Part shown: piece after piece, positions 8,445 through 18,006 of the stretch
How the letters are laid out: every line of letters starts with the position of its first letter
How positions within the stretch are numbered: position 1 is the stretch's first letter
Assembly (NCBI GenBank): GCA_001513155.1
Contig: LFSR01000006.1
Span: 63,938 to 127,937 of the forward strand
DNA: 64,000 bases
Source: Syntrophomonas sp. DTU018
GTDB lineage: Bacteria; Bacillota; Syntrophomonadia; Syntrophomonadales; Syntrophomonadaceae
Reading direction: 5' to 3'
Notes under the pieces: generated by a model
Databases searched by the model: none
What the model saw: only the letters and a program-made list of their open reading frames with translations
Told to the model about the DNA's origin: nothing
Translations under genes and position numbers: made by a program

Positions 8445-8721
8445 AAAGAAGCTCAGACAACCCCTGCGCTTAATCGGCATTGGAGTGCTGTGTACCGTAC
8501 TGCTGGTCACCCTGGTGCCGCGCGTCAAAACTATTATTGAGCTTTCCGCCCGCAAGCAAGCCCTGTTAGAACAAAAAGCTGAATTGGAGAAAGAGCAGCA
8601 AGCTCTCATGTTGGAATTCGAACAGGCCAGTTCACCGGAAAATATCGAACGCATAGCCCGGGAACAATTGGGAATGGTCAAACCTGGAGAACAACCTCTG
8701 ATTCCAGTCCTATCTGATTAG
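8434..8721 (+). CDS. divIC: Septum formation initiator, FtsB/DivIC family
   Basis: A 95-residue bitopic membrane protein: a basic N-terminus, one membrane segment (about residues 10-28), a coiled coil (about 33-68, rich in E, K, Q, L) and the family end IARE-x-LGMVKPGE. FtsB/DivIC proteins form the division sub-complex with FtsL/DivIB that activates septal wall synthesis. ATG at 8413 is in frame, but TTG at 8434 follows GGGGAGG (8418-8424) at a good distance. Position after yabQ and before yabR equals divIC of Bacillus. Confidence 0.87.
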   Translation: MKSKKKLRQPLRLIGIGVLCTVLLVTLVPRVKTIIELSARKQALLEQKAELEKEQQALMLEFEQASSPENIERIAREQLGMVKPGEQPLIPVLSD

Positions 8722-8754
8722 GGAAAAAGGCCGCAACTGCCCTGCCGATTTGTA

Positions 8755-8783
8755 TTGACTACCAACTAGGCACAGGATACAAT
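8755..8783 (+). promoter_or_regulatory. Sigma-A promoter of yabR
   Basis: TTGACT (8755-8760), a 17-bp spacer and TACAAT (8778-8783), 37 bases ahead of the start codon: a near-consensus vegetative promoter. Confidence 0.75.
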
Positions 8784-8819
8784 GAACCTAGTATCAATCC
8801 GAGGGGGATTCTATTTTTT

Positions 8820-9272
8820 ATGCCAACCGAGCAAACCAATATTGTGCCTGGCAGCATTGTGGAAGGCAGGGTCCAGGGCATAACAAATTTTGGTGCCTTC
8901 ATTGAGCTTGCAGGAGGGATGGTAGGGTTAGTTCACATTTCTGAGATCGCAGATACCTATGTAAAAGATGTGAGAGATTTTTTACAGGAAGGGGATCCCG
9001 TTAAGGTTAAGGTTCTGAACGTTGCTGGCAAAAAGGTTGGCCTATCCATAAAACAGGCAAACCCCGTATCGGCACCGGAAAAACCTGCCCGGCCGGCCCC
9101 ACAGTATCAAGATCGGCTATCTAGCAATTCCGCCAGTAATAACCGCCCTCGTCCCAGTAGTCAGGGCAATTTGGACGATATGATAGCCAAGTTTCTCAAA
9201 GAAAGCGACGAACGCTTGCAGCCCTTGAGAAATCGTATGGAGCCAAGGAGAAGACCACGCAATAACTACTAG
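8820..9272 (+). CDS. yabR: S1 RNA-binding domain protein YabR
   Basis: A 150-residue protein. Residues 8-78 form an S1 RNA-binding domain (GSIVEGRVQGITNFGAFIEL ... GLVHISEIA), followed by a basic, low-complexity Pro/Ser/Asn/Arg tail. It equals the general-stress protein 13/YabR type in Bacillus. It probably binds RNA or the ribosome. It has its own promoter and terminator. Confidence 0.88.
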   Translation: MPTEQTNIVPGSIVEGRVQGITNFGAFIELAGGMVGLVHISEIADTYVKDVRDFLQEGDPVKVKVLNVAGKKVGLSIKQANPVSAPEKPARPAPQYQDRLSSNSASNNRPRPSSQGNLDDMIAKFLKESDERLQPLRNRMEPRRRPRNNY

Positions 9273-9280
9273 ATTATCAG

Positions 9281-9307
9281 AGCACTTCCATTTTGGAAGT
9301 GCTTTTT
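9281..9307 (+). terminator. Rho-independent terminator after yabR
   Basis: A perfect 10-bp stem AGCACTTCCA/TGGAAGTGCT with a 3-base loop followed by TTTTT. Confidence 0.88.
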
Positions 9308-9340
9308 CATATGGTGAAAGATGTCAGAGGAGTGACGCAA

Positions 9341-10210
9341 ATGCGCTGTGCGGCGGTAGACATAGGAACCAATTCCTGCCGGCTGCTGATAGCAGAAATA
9401 GAAGGAGAGCAATGGCGGATGCTGTTAAGGACCATGGTAACCACCCGCATTGGGGAAGGGGTGGAGAGCCAGAGGATAATTAGTCCCGCAGCCATGGAAA
9501 GAACCCTGCGGGGTTTACAGGTACTTAAGGAGCATATAGCCAGGTACCGGGCTGAGCGTGTACGGGCAGTGGGCACAAGTGCCCTGCGGGAGGCGGTAAA
9601 CCGGGAGGAATTCGTAGAGAAAGTTCACCGGGAACTGGGCTGGCAGGTGGATATTATCAGCGGTGAGGAAGAAGCCCGGCTCAGTTACCTGGGAGTTAAG
9701 CTGGGATTGTCTTTGGACCGGCCGCCCCTGGTGGTGGATTTGGGAGGGGGCAGCACCGAATTTATGCTGGAAAATCCCCATTCCTGGAATATGTCGCTGC
9801 CAGTGGGAGCGGTCCGGGCAGCGGAAACCGGGATGAGCGACCAGCAGATTAGAGAGATGCTTCAGCCTTTGGCTTCCCGGATTTCTGTCCCGGACCATCC
9901 GATGGTAGCAGTAGGGGGAACCGCCACTACCCTGGTAGCCATGGAACGGGGGTTAAAGGAATACGACTCACGGCTGGTGCACGGACAAAAGCTTGCCCTT
10001 GATCAGGTTAAGTACTGGCGGGACCATCTGAGTGCCATGACTTTGGAGGAACGGCGCCAGGTAACAGGTTTGCAGCCGGAACGGGCCGACATTATTGTAC
10101 CGGGCTTGCGTATCCTGGCATTGATAATGGAGCAATTGGATTATGACCACCTGCTGGTCAGCGAATCCGATATTTTGGATGGCATAATTGCCGGGTTAAG
10201 AGGCAATTAG
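9341..10210 (+). CDS. ppx: Exopolyphosphatase / guanosine pentaphosphatase, Ppx/GppA family
   Basis: A 289-residue ASKHA-fold enzyme of Ppx/GppA type: phosphate-1 motif AAVDIGTNSCRLLIAE near the N-terminus, GTSALREA, SGEEEARLSY, and the second phosphate motif VVDLGGGSTEF near residue 140. It is the short two-domain form (about 300 residues) without the C-terminal HD domain of Escherichia coli Ppx. It cleaves terminal phosphate from polyphosphate or pppGpp. ATG at 9341 is preferred: AGAGGAG lies upstream and the product begins MRCAAVDIGTNS. Confidence 0.92.
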   Translation: MRCAAVDIGTNSCRLLIAEIEGEQWRMLLRTMVTTRIGEGVESQRIISPAAMERTLRGLQVLKEHIARYRAERVRAVGTSALREAVNREEFVEKVHRELGWQVDIISGEEEARLSYLGVKLGLSLDRPPLVVDLGGGSTEFMLENPHSWNMSLPVGAVRAAETGMSDQQIREMLQPLASRISVPDHPMVAVGGTATTLVAMERGLKEYDSRLVHGQKLALDQVKYWRDHLSAMTLEERRQVTGLQPERADIIVPGLRILALIMEQLDYDHLLVSESDILDGIIAGLRGN

Positions 10211-10315
10211 GCGCCAATCCAGGGTTTTCTCCTGTTGAACAATCGAGGAAAGTGTGGCCAATGCAGGTCAGGCCAGGAATTTTGTTGGAAGAAACTAGCA
10301 GCTACTGACCGGGAA

Positions 10316-10347
10316 TTACAAATTTTATCGCCCGCCCCTGCTATAAT
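10316..10347 (+). promoter_or_regulatory. Candidate spoIIE promoter with a long spacer
   Basis: TTACAA (10316-10321) and TATAAT (10342-10347) are separated by 20 bp. The Bacillus spoIIE promoter is known for an over-long spacer (21 bp) that makes sigma-A depend on Spo0A. Only a degenerate Spo0A-box-like TGTTGAA is seen upstream (10233-10239). Confidence 0.5.
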
Positions 10348-10380
10348 TGGTGGACAAACCTTTAAAAAGGGGGGGCTGAT

Positions 10381-12840
10381 GTGCTGGATAAAATTGAAGT
10401 TTACCCTTATCAACGGGTGGCAGAACCCGGGATAAGCAAAAGGAGAGTGCTGCGGCGACCATTATTAAGGCTGAAACCGGATAAACTTTCCGGCAGCCTG
10501 CTGCCTTCGCTGCAGGCTTTGTTTACCATAGATCAATTACTGATAGGGGCCGGCGCGGTTCTGATGGCCCGGGCTTTTGTGCTGGGGGAACTGCTTCCTT
10601 TTATATTCGCTTACCTGACCGCTTTTGGTTACCGGCACCGCCCGCGGGCCTTGGCAATTGCCCTGTTTGCCCTGCCCGGATTTATCAGTGTCCTGTCCGG
10701 AGAAAACCTGGCCGGCAATATCATCGCCCTGCTGCTTCTTACCGCCGCCATAAGTGCGGTGCGTATCCCGGAAGACAAGGTATGGTGGGGACTGCCCCTG
10801 CTGACCATGGCCATCCTGCTGGTAGTAAAAACTACCTTTCTCCTTTTTACCTCTTTCAGCTTTTATGCCGAGATGGTGGCAGTGTTTGAAGCCATGATCG
10901 CCGGCATATTGGCTTTCGTTTTTATGGTCTGCAGTGTAGCTATAAAAGAAGCCCGGCCCCTGGCTCATTTCACCTTTGAAGATATCGCCTCTTTCCTGGT
11001 TTTGGGCATTGGACTGGTAATGGGCCTGCAGGGTATTACCCTGGCCGGACTGCAGATAGGCAGTATTCTGTGCCGCCTGGGAATAATGGTAGCCGGACTG
11101 GTCTGGGGAGCCGGGGGAGGCACTATGGTAGGAGTAATGACCGGCTTAATCCCCTCGGTAACTTCCAGTGTCTTTGCCCAGACCCTGGCCCTTTTTGCCA
11201 TAGCTGGCCTCTTAGCAGGCTTGTTCCGCAATTTTGGCCGGTTGGGGGTTATGATCGGCTTTATGATGGGAACCCTGGCCCTTTCCCTGTTCATCAGCGA
11301 AACCCAGGCCACTATTCTGGGAATTTGGGAGAGCGCTATCGCCTGCCTGATTTTCTTTCTCCTGCCCGAATCCCTTACCGAGCGGGTGCCGATTCAATCT
11401 TTGGGCCCCATTTCCAATCTCAGGGAGAATCAGGTGCAGATGATCGATGCCCGCTTAAAGGAGACTGCCCGGCATCGCATGGAAAACCTGGCCCGGGTTT
11501 TTGACGAACTGAGCCAGGCCTTTGTCAAAGAAGTCCCCGCCCGGCAGGAAACCAGCAACCGCAGCTATTTGGATTATTTATATGATGAAATTGCCCATGG
11601 TTTCTGCAAAAGCTGTCACCGCTGCCAGACCTGCTGGGAACGAGACTGCTATCGTACTTCCCAGGAGATCATGGAAATTTTCGCCTTGGCTGAGACCAAT
11701 GGCTTCGTGGAATACCAGCAATGTCCTGAAGAATTCCGCCGGCGCTGTGTTTATGGGCGGGAGCTTGTCAGCACCGTGAATTACCTGTTCGACAACCTGC
11801 GCATCAATGATTACTGGCATGAAAGGTTGGGGGAATCCCGGGAACTGGTAGCCCGGCAGCTGCAGGGGGTCAGCAAGGTTATCCGGGACCTGGCCAATCA
11901 GATCGACGTGCAGACCATGGTGGATTTTGACCTGAGGGACCGCCTGCTGTCTGCATTGAAACGTTCCGGACAGAACATAAAGGACATTACTCCTGTAAAG
12001 GCCGGAGAACAGCAGTGGTTTATCACTATTAATTCTGAAGCCTGCGCTGCCGAAGACCGTTGCGAAAAGGAGACCGCTCTGGCCTTGTCCTCCTACCTGG
12101 GGGAAAAATATGAGATCTGTGAGAAGAACTGCCCCCGCTTGCCCGGCAAAGGCTTATGCGAGTTCACCCTGTGCCGCTCCTTTACCTACCGGGTCATCAC
12201 CGGGGCGGCTCAGGTCGGAAGAGAAGCCGTTTGCGGTGATAGCTTCACTATTGCTACCTTAAAAGAAGGGCAGCAGCTGATTGCCCTCAGTGATGGCATG
12301 GGAGTAGGACAGAGAGCGTTGAACGAAAGTCAGGTGGCGGTGCGCCTTTTGGAAAATATGCTCAACAGCGGTTTTGACCGGGAAACCGCCCTGAAGACCA
12401 TCAATTCCGTTATGCAATTGAAATCCACCGCCGATACTTTTGCCACCCTGGATATGGTGATGATCGATTTGTTTACCGCCCAGGTGGATTTCATTAAAGT
12501 GGGAAGCGTACCTTCCTTTATCCGCCGGGGCAAAAGGGTGGGCATCGTCAGTTCCAATTCACTGCCAATAGGCATAATGGACAACATCGACATAGGAACC
12601 CAGAAGCGCTCCCTGGTTCCCGGGGATATGCTGGTGCTGGTAAGCGATGGGGTATTTGAAGCTTCCCGTACCAAGCCAGGTGAGGAGTGGATTCCGGAAT
12701 TCCTGGCCCGGGTGGACGAAGACGATCCCCAGGTAATCGCTGATCTGCTGATGCAAAAAGCTCTGGCCTTGTGCAATGGCAAACCCCGGGACGACATGAC
12801 CATCATCTGCGTGACTCTGGAAGTGAATTATCCGCATTAA
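10381..12840 (+). CDS. spoIIE: Stage II sporulation protein E, serine phosphatase
   Basis: An 819-residue protein of the normal SpoIIE length. About ten membrane segments lie in residues 50-335, then a cysteine-containing central region (CKSCHRCQTCW near 403), and a PP2C-type phosphatase domain from about 610 to the end with AVCGDSF and LSDGMGVG metal-binding motifs. SpoIIE sits at the polar septum, binds FtsZ, and dephosphorylates SpoIIAA to free sigma-F in the forespore. The start is GTG with an A/G-rich AAAGGGGGGG ahead. Order yabR-(ppx)-spoIIE-tilS-ftsH matches Firmicutes. Confidence 0.96.
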   Translation: MLDKIEVYPYQRVAEPGISKRRVLRRPLLRLKPDKLSGSLLPSLQALFTIDQLLIGAGAVLMARAFVLGELLPFIFAYLTAFGYRHRPRALAIALFALPGFISVLSGENLAGNIIALLLLTAAISAVRIPEDKVWWGLPLLTMAILLVVKTTFLLFTSFSFYAEMVAVFEAMIAGILAFVFMVCSVAIKEARPLAHFTFEDIASFLVLGIGLVMGLQGITLAGLQIGSILCRLGIMVAGLVWGAGGGTMVGVMTGLIPSVTSSVFAQTLALFAIAGLLAGLFRNFGRLGVMIGFMMGTLALSLFISETQATILGIWESAIACLIFFLLPESLTERVPIQSLGPISNLRENQVQMIDARLKETARHRMENLARVFDELSQAFVKEVPARQETSNRSYLDYLYDEIAHGFCKSCHRCQTCWERDCYRTSQEIMEIFALAETNGFVEYQQCPEEFRRRCVYGRELVSTVNYLFDNLRINDYWHERLGESRELVARQLQGVSKVIRDLANQIDVQTMVDFDLRDRLLSALKRSGQNIKDITPVKAGEQQWFITINSEACAAEDRCEKETALALSSYLGEKYEICEKNCPRLPGKGLCEFTLCRSFTYRVITGAAQVGREAVCGDSFTIATLKEGQQLIALSDGMGVGQRALNESQVAVRLLENMLNSGFDRETALKTINSVMQLKSTADTFATLDMVMIDLFTAQVDFIKVGSVPSFIRRGKRVGIVSSNSLPIGIMDNIDIGTQKRSLVPGDMLVLVSDGVFEASRTKPGEEWIPEFLARVDEDDPQVIADLLMQKALALCNGKPRDDMTIICVTLEVNYPH

Positions 12841-12845
12841 CAACG

Positions 12846-13055
12846 GCAGGAGTGTTAGCCAGCTCGCTCCGGGACTCCTGGCCTGCAACCCATCGGCAAA
12901 TTTTAAGTGCGAAGGGGACCCCTCGTAATTCGGCATCCATGCACTCAGTACTCGCTGCTTGAAACATCCTGTTTCTCGCTCTCCTTCGCAGTCCCTGGTT
13001 TCGCCGTGTATTGCAGCGGCTCGTCGTACGTCCCTCGCCTGGCTAATACTCCTGC
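12846..13055. repeat. MITE-like element, long copy (family 2)
   Basis: GCAGGAGTGTTAGCC (12846-12860) and GGCTAATACTCCTGC (13041-13055) are inverted repeats with one mismatch, about 180 bp apart. Inside the left end is GCTCGCTCCGGGACTCCT, which recurs in the short copy at 29204-29257. The homology on the right continues to about 13090 (CATC-AGCTRACTTCCCTG ... GGTTAGCGT). No open reading frame of a transposase is seen. The 356-bp gap between spoIIE and tilS holds this element and little else. Confidence 0.7.
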
Positions 13056-13196
13056 ATCCAGGCTAACTTCCCTGCCAAGCTGTGGTTAGCGTAGACCGGC
13101 ATTGGATTGACACCCTTCTGAAAACGATAAAAGATAACATGGTTTGACTTGGGGTGATTTGCGGGTAGCATATATAATATATAATATAAGGAAAAT

Positions 13197-14627
13197 TTGG
13201 ACAGGAACTCTTTTATGTATCAGACCGTAATCGCCTATATCAAGGAACATAATATGATAAAGCCCGGGGGCAGAATTGTGGTGGGAGTTTCCGGAGGAGC
13301 GGACTCTATGGCCCTGCTGCATATTTTGCACCGCTATTGCCGGGAAAAGGGCGGGGAAGTTATTGCTGCCCATCTCAATCACGGCCTGCGCAGGGAAGCC
13401 ATTCAGGAGGAACAGCTGGTCAAAGATACCTGTGCTGCCTGGGGAATTGCCTGTTATACCCGCCAGGTGGATGTTGCCGCTGAAGCTGCCCGTACCCAAA
13501 AGTCAACTGAAGAAGCCGGCCGGGACTGCCGGTACCAGTTTTTTCGCGAACTGGCCCATCAGGTCCAGGCCGATCATATTGCTACCGCCCATCACCAGAA
13601 TGATCAAGCGGAAACCGTGCTGCTGCATTTGCTGCGGGGCAGCGGCATCCGCGGCCTCCAGGGCATTAAACCCGTTAGCGGCCCGCTCATCCGTCCTTTT
13701 TTATGCGTAACCCGTCAGGACATCGAGCAATATGTGCAGGAAAACCAGTTGCCTTTCTGCCAGGATCTCAGCAACAGCGATCCGGTTTTTACCCGTAACC
13801 GGATTCGCCTGCAGCTGATTCCTTACCTGCAGGAAGCCTTTAACCCGCGTATTGTTGAGGCCTTAAACCGCCTGGCCATTATTGCCCGGGAGGAAAACGC
13901 CGCCCTGGATGAAATAGCCGACCGGAAATGGCCCCAGTTAGCCAGATCCCGGCAAAATCAGCTGGAACTGGATGCAAAGCTGCTGGAGCAGGAACCTCCC
14001 GCCCTGCAAAACCGCCTGATCCTGAGGGCTTTGCAGGAGGTATCCGGCCAAAGGGACTGGTCTTATGAGGATTTGCTGCGGGTACGCAGCCTGCTGGACA
14101 AGCCTGGATCCAATTTCATCCTGGAATGGGGGCATTCGGTTCAGGTAGGCAAAGTGTATGACACCCTGGTTTTTGCTGCTAAATTGGCAGAAAGCCCTTC
14201 TTTTTGCTATCCGGTTGACATCCCCGGGTCGGTTTATGTAAAGGAACTGGCCACTACTTTTTCCTTTGAAATTGTGCCTTGCCGGAAGTTTCAGCCGGCA
14301 CCGGGAGTGCTGGGCCTGGACCTGGACTGCCTGGAACAGCCCCTCTGCCTGCGTTCCCGCCGGGAAGGGGACCGGTTACAGCCCCGGGGTTTTAAAGGGC
14401 ATAAAAGTCTGAAAAAATATCTTATGGAACAAAAGATACCCGCCCGCCAGCGCAATCAAATACCGTTGCTGGCTGCCGGGGAGAAGATTTATGCGGTACT
14501 GGGCTTTTTGGTGACTGAACTTGCCGCCGTTACTGACTCCACGGCTCGAATTCTTGTGATAAAAGCCTGTCCAGATGTGAAAACTACGGAGGAAAATTGT
14601 TGTCCGGATCACGGGGTTGGATTGTAA
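13197..14627 (+). CDS. tilS: tRNA(Ile)-lysidine synthase TilS
   Basis: A 476-residue enzyme of the PP-loop ATPase family: VGVSGGADSMALLHIL near residue 30 is the ATP-binding motif, with LNHGLR and the usual HH.NDQAET stretch near 130, then the TilS substrate-binding and C-terminal domains. It makes lysidine at C34 of tRNA-Ile2(CAU), so AUA is read as Ile; it is essential. The TTG at 13197 follows AAGGA closely; ATG at 13215 is an alternative start. It sits between spoIIE and ftsH as in Bacillus, but the usual hpt gene between tilS and ftsH is missing. Confidence 0.93.
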   Translation: MDRNSFMYQTVIAYIKEHNMIKPGGRIVVGVSGGADSMALLHILHRYCREKGGEVIAAHLNHGLRREAIQEEQLVKDTCAAWGIACYTRQVDVAAEAARTQKSTEEAGRDCRYQFFRELAHQVQADHIATAHHQNDQAETVLLHLLRGSGIRGLQGIKPVSGPLIRPFLCVTRQDIEQYVQENQLPFCQDLSNSDPVFTRNRIRLQLIPYLQEAFNPRIVEALNRLAIIAREENAALDEIADRKWPQLARSRQNQLELDAKLLEQEPPALQNRLILRALQEVSGQRDWSYEDLLRVRSLLDKPGSNFILEWGHSVQVGKVYDTLVFAAKLAESPSFCYPVDIPGSVYVKELATTFSFEIVPCRKFQPAPGVLGLDLDCLEQPLCLRSRREGDRLQPRGFKGHKSLKKYLMEQKIPARQRNQIPLLAAGEKIYAVLGFLVTELAAVTDSTARILVIKACPDVKTTEENCCPDHGVGL

Positions 14628-14650
14628 AGGGTAGGCGGTTGTGCTACAAT
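14622..14650 (+). promoter_or_regulatory. Sigma-A promoter of ftsH
   Basis: TTGTAA (14622-14627), a 17-bp spacer and TACAAT (14645-14650), 41 bases ahead of the ftsH start; the -35 overlaps the end of tilS. Confidence 0.6.
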
Positions 14651-14690
14651 ATGACGGAAATTCACTGCAGCTTGAAGGGGAGGAAAAATT

Positions 14691-16568
14691 TTGGACAAAG
14701 CCCTTAAAAATATAGCTATATACGTACTTATCGTCCTGCTGGCTTTATTTGCCATCAAGCTGACCTCCACCAATGAGGTGCAGGTTAACCAGTTAACGGA
14801 GCCTCAATTCCTGACCAAGGTTCAGCAAGGTCAGGTGAAAACTGCCAAGGTGGAAGTCGATGAACTGGTCTACAATATAAGCGGAGAATTATCCGACGGC
14901 AGCCAGTATGCCGCTACGGTCTCCAAAGAAAGCAATGTTATTCAGCTTTTATTGGATAAAGGGGTGGATTATGATACCGCCGAAGTGAAACCGCCCCCCT
15001 GGTGGATGTCCCTTTTGTCCACCCTGTTTCCTTTTATCATCCTGATTGCTTTCCTTATATTTATCATGAATCAGAGCCAGGGCGGCGGCAACCGGGTAAT
15101 GCAGTTCGGCCGCAGCCGGGCCCGCATGATGACCCGGGAAGAGGTGAAGGTCACTTTTAAGGATGTGGCCGGAGCTGATGAGGCCAAGGAGGAGATGGAG
15201 GAAGTCGTCGAATTCCTCAAAAATCCTCAGAAATTTATTCAAATCGGAGCCAAGATACCTAAAGGGGTACTGCTGTATGGAGCACCTGGTACCGGTAAGA
15301 CCCTGATGGCCAAAGCTGTGGCCGGAGAAGCTGGGGTACCCTTCTTTTCCATCAGCGGTTCCGATTTCGTGGAAATGTTTGTAGGTGTGGGAGCAGCCCG
15401 GGTGCGGGATCTGTTTGAACAGGCCAAGAAGAACGCTCCCTGTATAGTATTTATCGATGAAATTGATGCGGTAGGCCGCCAGCGCGGCGCCGGTCTGGGC
15501 GGAGGCCATGATGAAAGGGAGCAGACCCTGAACCAGTTGCTGGTGGAGATGGATGGTTTCAGCACCAATGAAGGCATCATTGTAATGGCTGCTACCAACC
15601 GCCCGGATATCCTGGACCCGGCTCTGCTGCGGCCGGGACGTTTTGATCGCCACATTTTGATTGACCGACCGGATGTAAAAGGCCGGGAAGCCATTTTAAG
15701 GGTGCATGTCAAGGACAAACCTATGGCCGAGGATGTAAACCTGGAAATTCTGGCCAAGCGTACTCCGGGCTTCACCGGAGCGGATCTGGCCAATATGGTT
15801 AATGAAGCTGCCCTGCTCACCGCTCGCCGGGGCAAGACCAAAATCGGCATGGAGGAAATGGAGGAATCCATTGAGCGGGTCATAGCCGGACCGGAAAAAA
15901 GAAGCCGGGTTATCTCGGAAAAAGAGAAAAAACTGGTAGCTTACCACGAAGCCGGTCATGCTTTGGTCAGTTATTTCCTGCCCAACACCGACAAGCTCCA
16001 TAAAATCTCCATCATACCCCGGGGACGGGCGGGAGGATATACCCTGCTGCTGCCTGAGGAAGACCGCAACTATATCACCAAGTCCTACCTGTTGGATGAG
16101 GTGGCTACCCTCTTGGGTGGACGTGTAGCGGAAGCCCTGGTATTGAACGATGTCAGCACCGGGGCCCAGAACGATCTGGAGCGGGCTACCAACATCGTAC
16201 GCAAAATGATAACCGAATACGGCATGTCCGAGGAACTGGGGCCCATGACCTTCGGGCACAAGAGCGAAGAAGTGTTTTTGGGCCGGGATATATCCCGGGA
16301 CCGCAATTATTCCGATGCCATTGCCTTTGCCATTGACAAGGAAGCCAGCCATTACATTGAAATCTGTTATCAGAAGGCGGAACAGATCCTGAAGGACAAT
16401 ATAGATAAACTGCACCTGATTGCCGCACGGCTCATGGAACAGGAAACCATGGAAGCTGATGAATTCGAGGCCATTATCACTGGCAAAGCCCAGAATGAGG
16501 ATACTGCCCCGGAGAACCAGAATGACACAGCCGCTTCACCTGAACAACCACAAGGAGGAGATAATTAA
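14691..16568 (+). CDS. ftsH: ATP-dependent zinc metalloprotease FtsH
   Basis: A 625-residue membrane AAA+ protease: membrane segment at about 7-25, an extracellular domain, a second segment at about 105-125, then the AAA+ module with Walker A GAPGTGKT (about 197-204), Walker B IVFIDEID, the second region of homology [20 protein letters not shown], and the zinc site HEAGH (about 421). It degrades membrane and short-lived regulatory proteins. The TTG start has GGGGAGG at 14677-14683. The AAGGAGG for the next gene, ndk, lies inside its last codons. Confidence 0.97.
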   Translation: MDKALKNIAIYVLIVLLALFAIKLTSTNEVQVNQLTEPQFLTKVQQGQVKTAKVEVDELVYNISGELSDGSQYAATVSKESNVIQLLLDKGVDYDTAEVKPPPWWMSLLSTLFPFIILIAFLIFIMNQSQGGGNRVMQFGRSRARMMTREEVKVTFKDVAGADEAKEEMEEVVEFLKNPQKFIQIGAKIPKGVLLYGAPGTGKTLMAKAVAGEAGVPFFSISGSDFVEMFVGVGAARVRDLFEQAKKNAPCIVFIDEIDAVGRQRGAGLGGGHDEREQTLNQLLVEMDGFSTNEGIIVMAATNRPDILDPALLRPGRFDRHILIDRPDVKGREAILRVHVKDKPMAEDVNLEILAKRTPGFTGADLANMVNEAALLTARRGKTKIGMEEMEESIERVIAGPEKRSRVISEKEKKLVAYHEAGHALVSYFLPNTDKLHKISIIPRGRAGGYTLLLPEEDRNYITKSYLLDEVATLLGGRVAEALVLNDVSTGAQNDLERATNIVRKMITEYGMSEELGPMTFGHKSEEVFLGRDISRDRNYSDAIAFAIDKEASHYIEICYQKAEQILKDNIDKLHLIAARLMEQETMEADEFEAIITGKAQNEDTAPENQNDTAASPEQPQGGDN

Positions 16569-16985
16569 TTGCAGCAGACCTTTGTCATGGTTAAACCTGA
16601 TGGGGTGCAGAGGGGCTTAGTTGGGGAAGTAATACGCCGCCTGGAACAAAAAGGCTTCCGCCTGGCGGCCATGAAAATGATGAAAATTGACCGGCCTATG
16701 GCAGAAAACCATTATGCCGAACACCGGGGCAAGCCGTTCTTTGGCGAACTGGTGGACTTTATTACCTCCGGACCGGTGGTGGCCATGGTTTGGGAAGGCC
16801 CGAATGTGATCCAGGCTGTACGCACCATAATGGGGAAAACCGATCCCCTGGAAGCAGCCCCGGGAACCATCCGCGGCGATTTCGGCAACAGCATCAACTT
16901 TAACATTGTCCATGGCTCCGATTCGGAAGCCTCCGCTCAGCGGGAGATAGAACTGTTTTTCAGCCCTGCAGAAATATTGAGCTGA
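16569..16985 (+). CDS. ndk: Nucleoside diphosphate kinase
   Basis: A 138-residue NDP kinase: [17 protein letters not shown] at the start, the usual R/T/N residues, and the catalytic histidine in NIVHGSDS near residue 116. It transfers the gamma-phosphate of ATP to NDPs. The TTG start codon directly follows the ftsH stop, with AAGGAGGA inside ftsH, so expression is coupled to ftsH. Adjacent ftsH-ndk is not the Bacillus arrangement. Confidence 0.96.
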   Translation: MQQTFVMVKPDGVQRGLVGEVIRRLEQKGFRLAAMKMMKIDRPMAENHYAEHRGKPFFGELVDFITSGPVVAMVWEGPNVIQAVRTIMGKTDPLEAAPGTIRGDFGNSINFNIVHGSDSEASAQREIELFFSPAEILS

Positions 16986-17003
16986 TCTGCCAGGGGAGTG
17001 AAA

Positions 17004-17095
17004 GAAGGGACGGTTTTTTCTGTCATGTTCATGTCCCACTTAAATAAAGTCTCTTGAATGGACTACCTTGACATGACAGAAAGAACCGTCCCTTC
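17004..17095. repeat. Family-3 long inverted repeat, copy A
   Basis: Arms of 25 bp (17004-17028 and 17071-17095) are complementary except for one position that would be a G-U pair in RNA. The arms hold GAAGGGACGGTT and CTGTCATG. The 42-bp middle is unique. It follows ndk by about 20 bp and could form a long hairpin at the end of the ftsH-ndk mRNA. Confidence 0.85.
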
Positions 17096-17214
17096 TGGCA
17101 TAGATCTTGGATCGGACTTTCGGTCTGCTCAGGGAGGATTTTTTTCCCTGCCGTTTAATATAATAATTACAAAGTTACCAACTTCTCAAATGGGATACAT
17201 GAGGTGAATTATAT

Positions 17215-17739
17215 ATGAAACGGGTTGACCTTCTGATAACGGATGAGTTCTACACCCAGTACCTGCAGCGGAACGTAGAAGAGGAAAAGGAACCCAAGTT
17301 TTGCCAGCATGATTTCCGTCATCATCTCGATGTTGCCAGAATTGCTTACATTTTAGTGCTAGAACATAATGATCTGAACTACTTTATCCAGGAACATGGC
17401 CTGGCAGGACGTCTGGCGGCCAAAGAGGTTATCTATGCCGCTGGCCTGCTTCATGATATAGGCAAATGGCAGGAATACAAAGCCGGAGTAGATCATGCCT
17501 CCTATGGTGCCAAACTGGCCCGGGATATTTTGCCCCGAGCCTTTTTTAATCCCCAGGAAGTGGAGATAATCGCTCGAGCGGTTTATGAACATCGTAATAT
17601 CAGTTCCAATATGTCCTTTTTAGGCGAGCGCTTGCACCGGGCAGATAATTTATCCCGTTTTTGCCACAACTGCGATTACAATGCCGACTGCCCCAAGCGC
17701 CACCGGAAAGAGGTTACTGTAGCCAGTTTGGAATACTGA
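17215..17739 (+). CDS. HD-domain phosphohydrolase-like protein with a C-terminal cysteine cluster
   Basis: A 174-residue protein of the HD superfamily: an H near residue 33 in FRHHLDVAR, the paired H-D in AAGLLHDIGKW (about 77-87), and a later D near residue 145 in HRADNLSR. Such proteins are metal-dependent phosphohydrolases, often acting on nucleotides. The C-terminus has C-x2-C-x5-C (CHNCDYNADC), a pattern shared with a subset of clostridial HD proteins that might bind a metal. Substrate unknown. The start ATG has GAGGTGA ahead. It stands alone between repeats. Confidence 0.82.
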   Translation: MKRVDLLITDEFYTQYLQRNVEEEKEPKFCQHDFRHHLDVARIAYILVLEHNDLNYFIQEHGLAGRLAAKEVIYAAGLLHDIGKWQEYKAGVDHASYGAKLARDILPRAFFNPQEVEIIARAVYEHRNISSNMSFLGERLHRADNLSRFCHNCDYNADCPKRHRKEVTVASLEY

Positions 17740-17817
17740 GCGAAAAGTCTCCTTTTGTGTCATTGCTGTGAAAACGGCTTTCTAGTATGTCATGGCTGTG
17801 AAAATAGCTCCCAATTG

Positions 17818-17911
17818 TGTCATTGCGAGCACGTATCGCGTGGCAATCTCTATGGCAACTAACGGTGTGAGTTAACAGATCGCCACGTCGCTTCGCTCCT
17901 CGCGATGACAC
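17818..17911. repeat. Family-1 dispersed inverted repeat, copy 3
   Basis: TGTCATTGCGAGC ... CTCGCGATGACAC. Almost the same as copy 2 (5666-5760), including the flanking GTCATTGCTGTGAAAACGGC module. First of three copies in tandem in the 637-bp gap between the HD gene and folP; no gene is seen there. Confidence 0.85.
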
Positions 17912-18006
17912 GAAAGGAAGCTATTTTCACAGCAATTGTCACCTGAATAACAGGCCATGATAAACGAAAACTTAAGCCTGTCATCGCTATGAAAGGAATT
18001 CTTAAT

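Noticed and set aside
13144-13178. TTGACT ... TATAAT as tilS promoter
   Set aside because: The spacer is 23 bp, too long for sigma-A; the AT-rich stretch around 13171-13190 may still hold a -10.
17714-17911. Short frames across family-1 repeats (also at 5517-5759 and 33220-33579) that give similar peptides such as MSSRGAQRRGDLL
   Set aside because: The likeness comes from repeat copies read in the same frame; no ribosome sites and the frame is not kept between copies.
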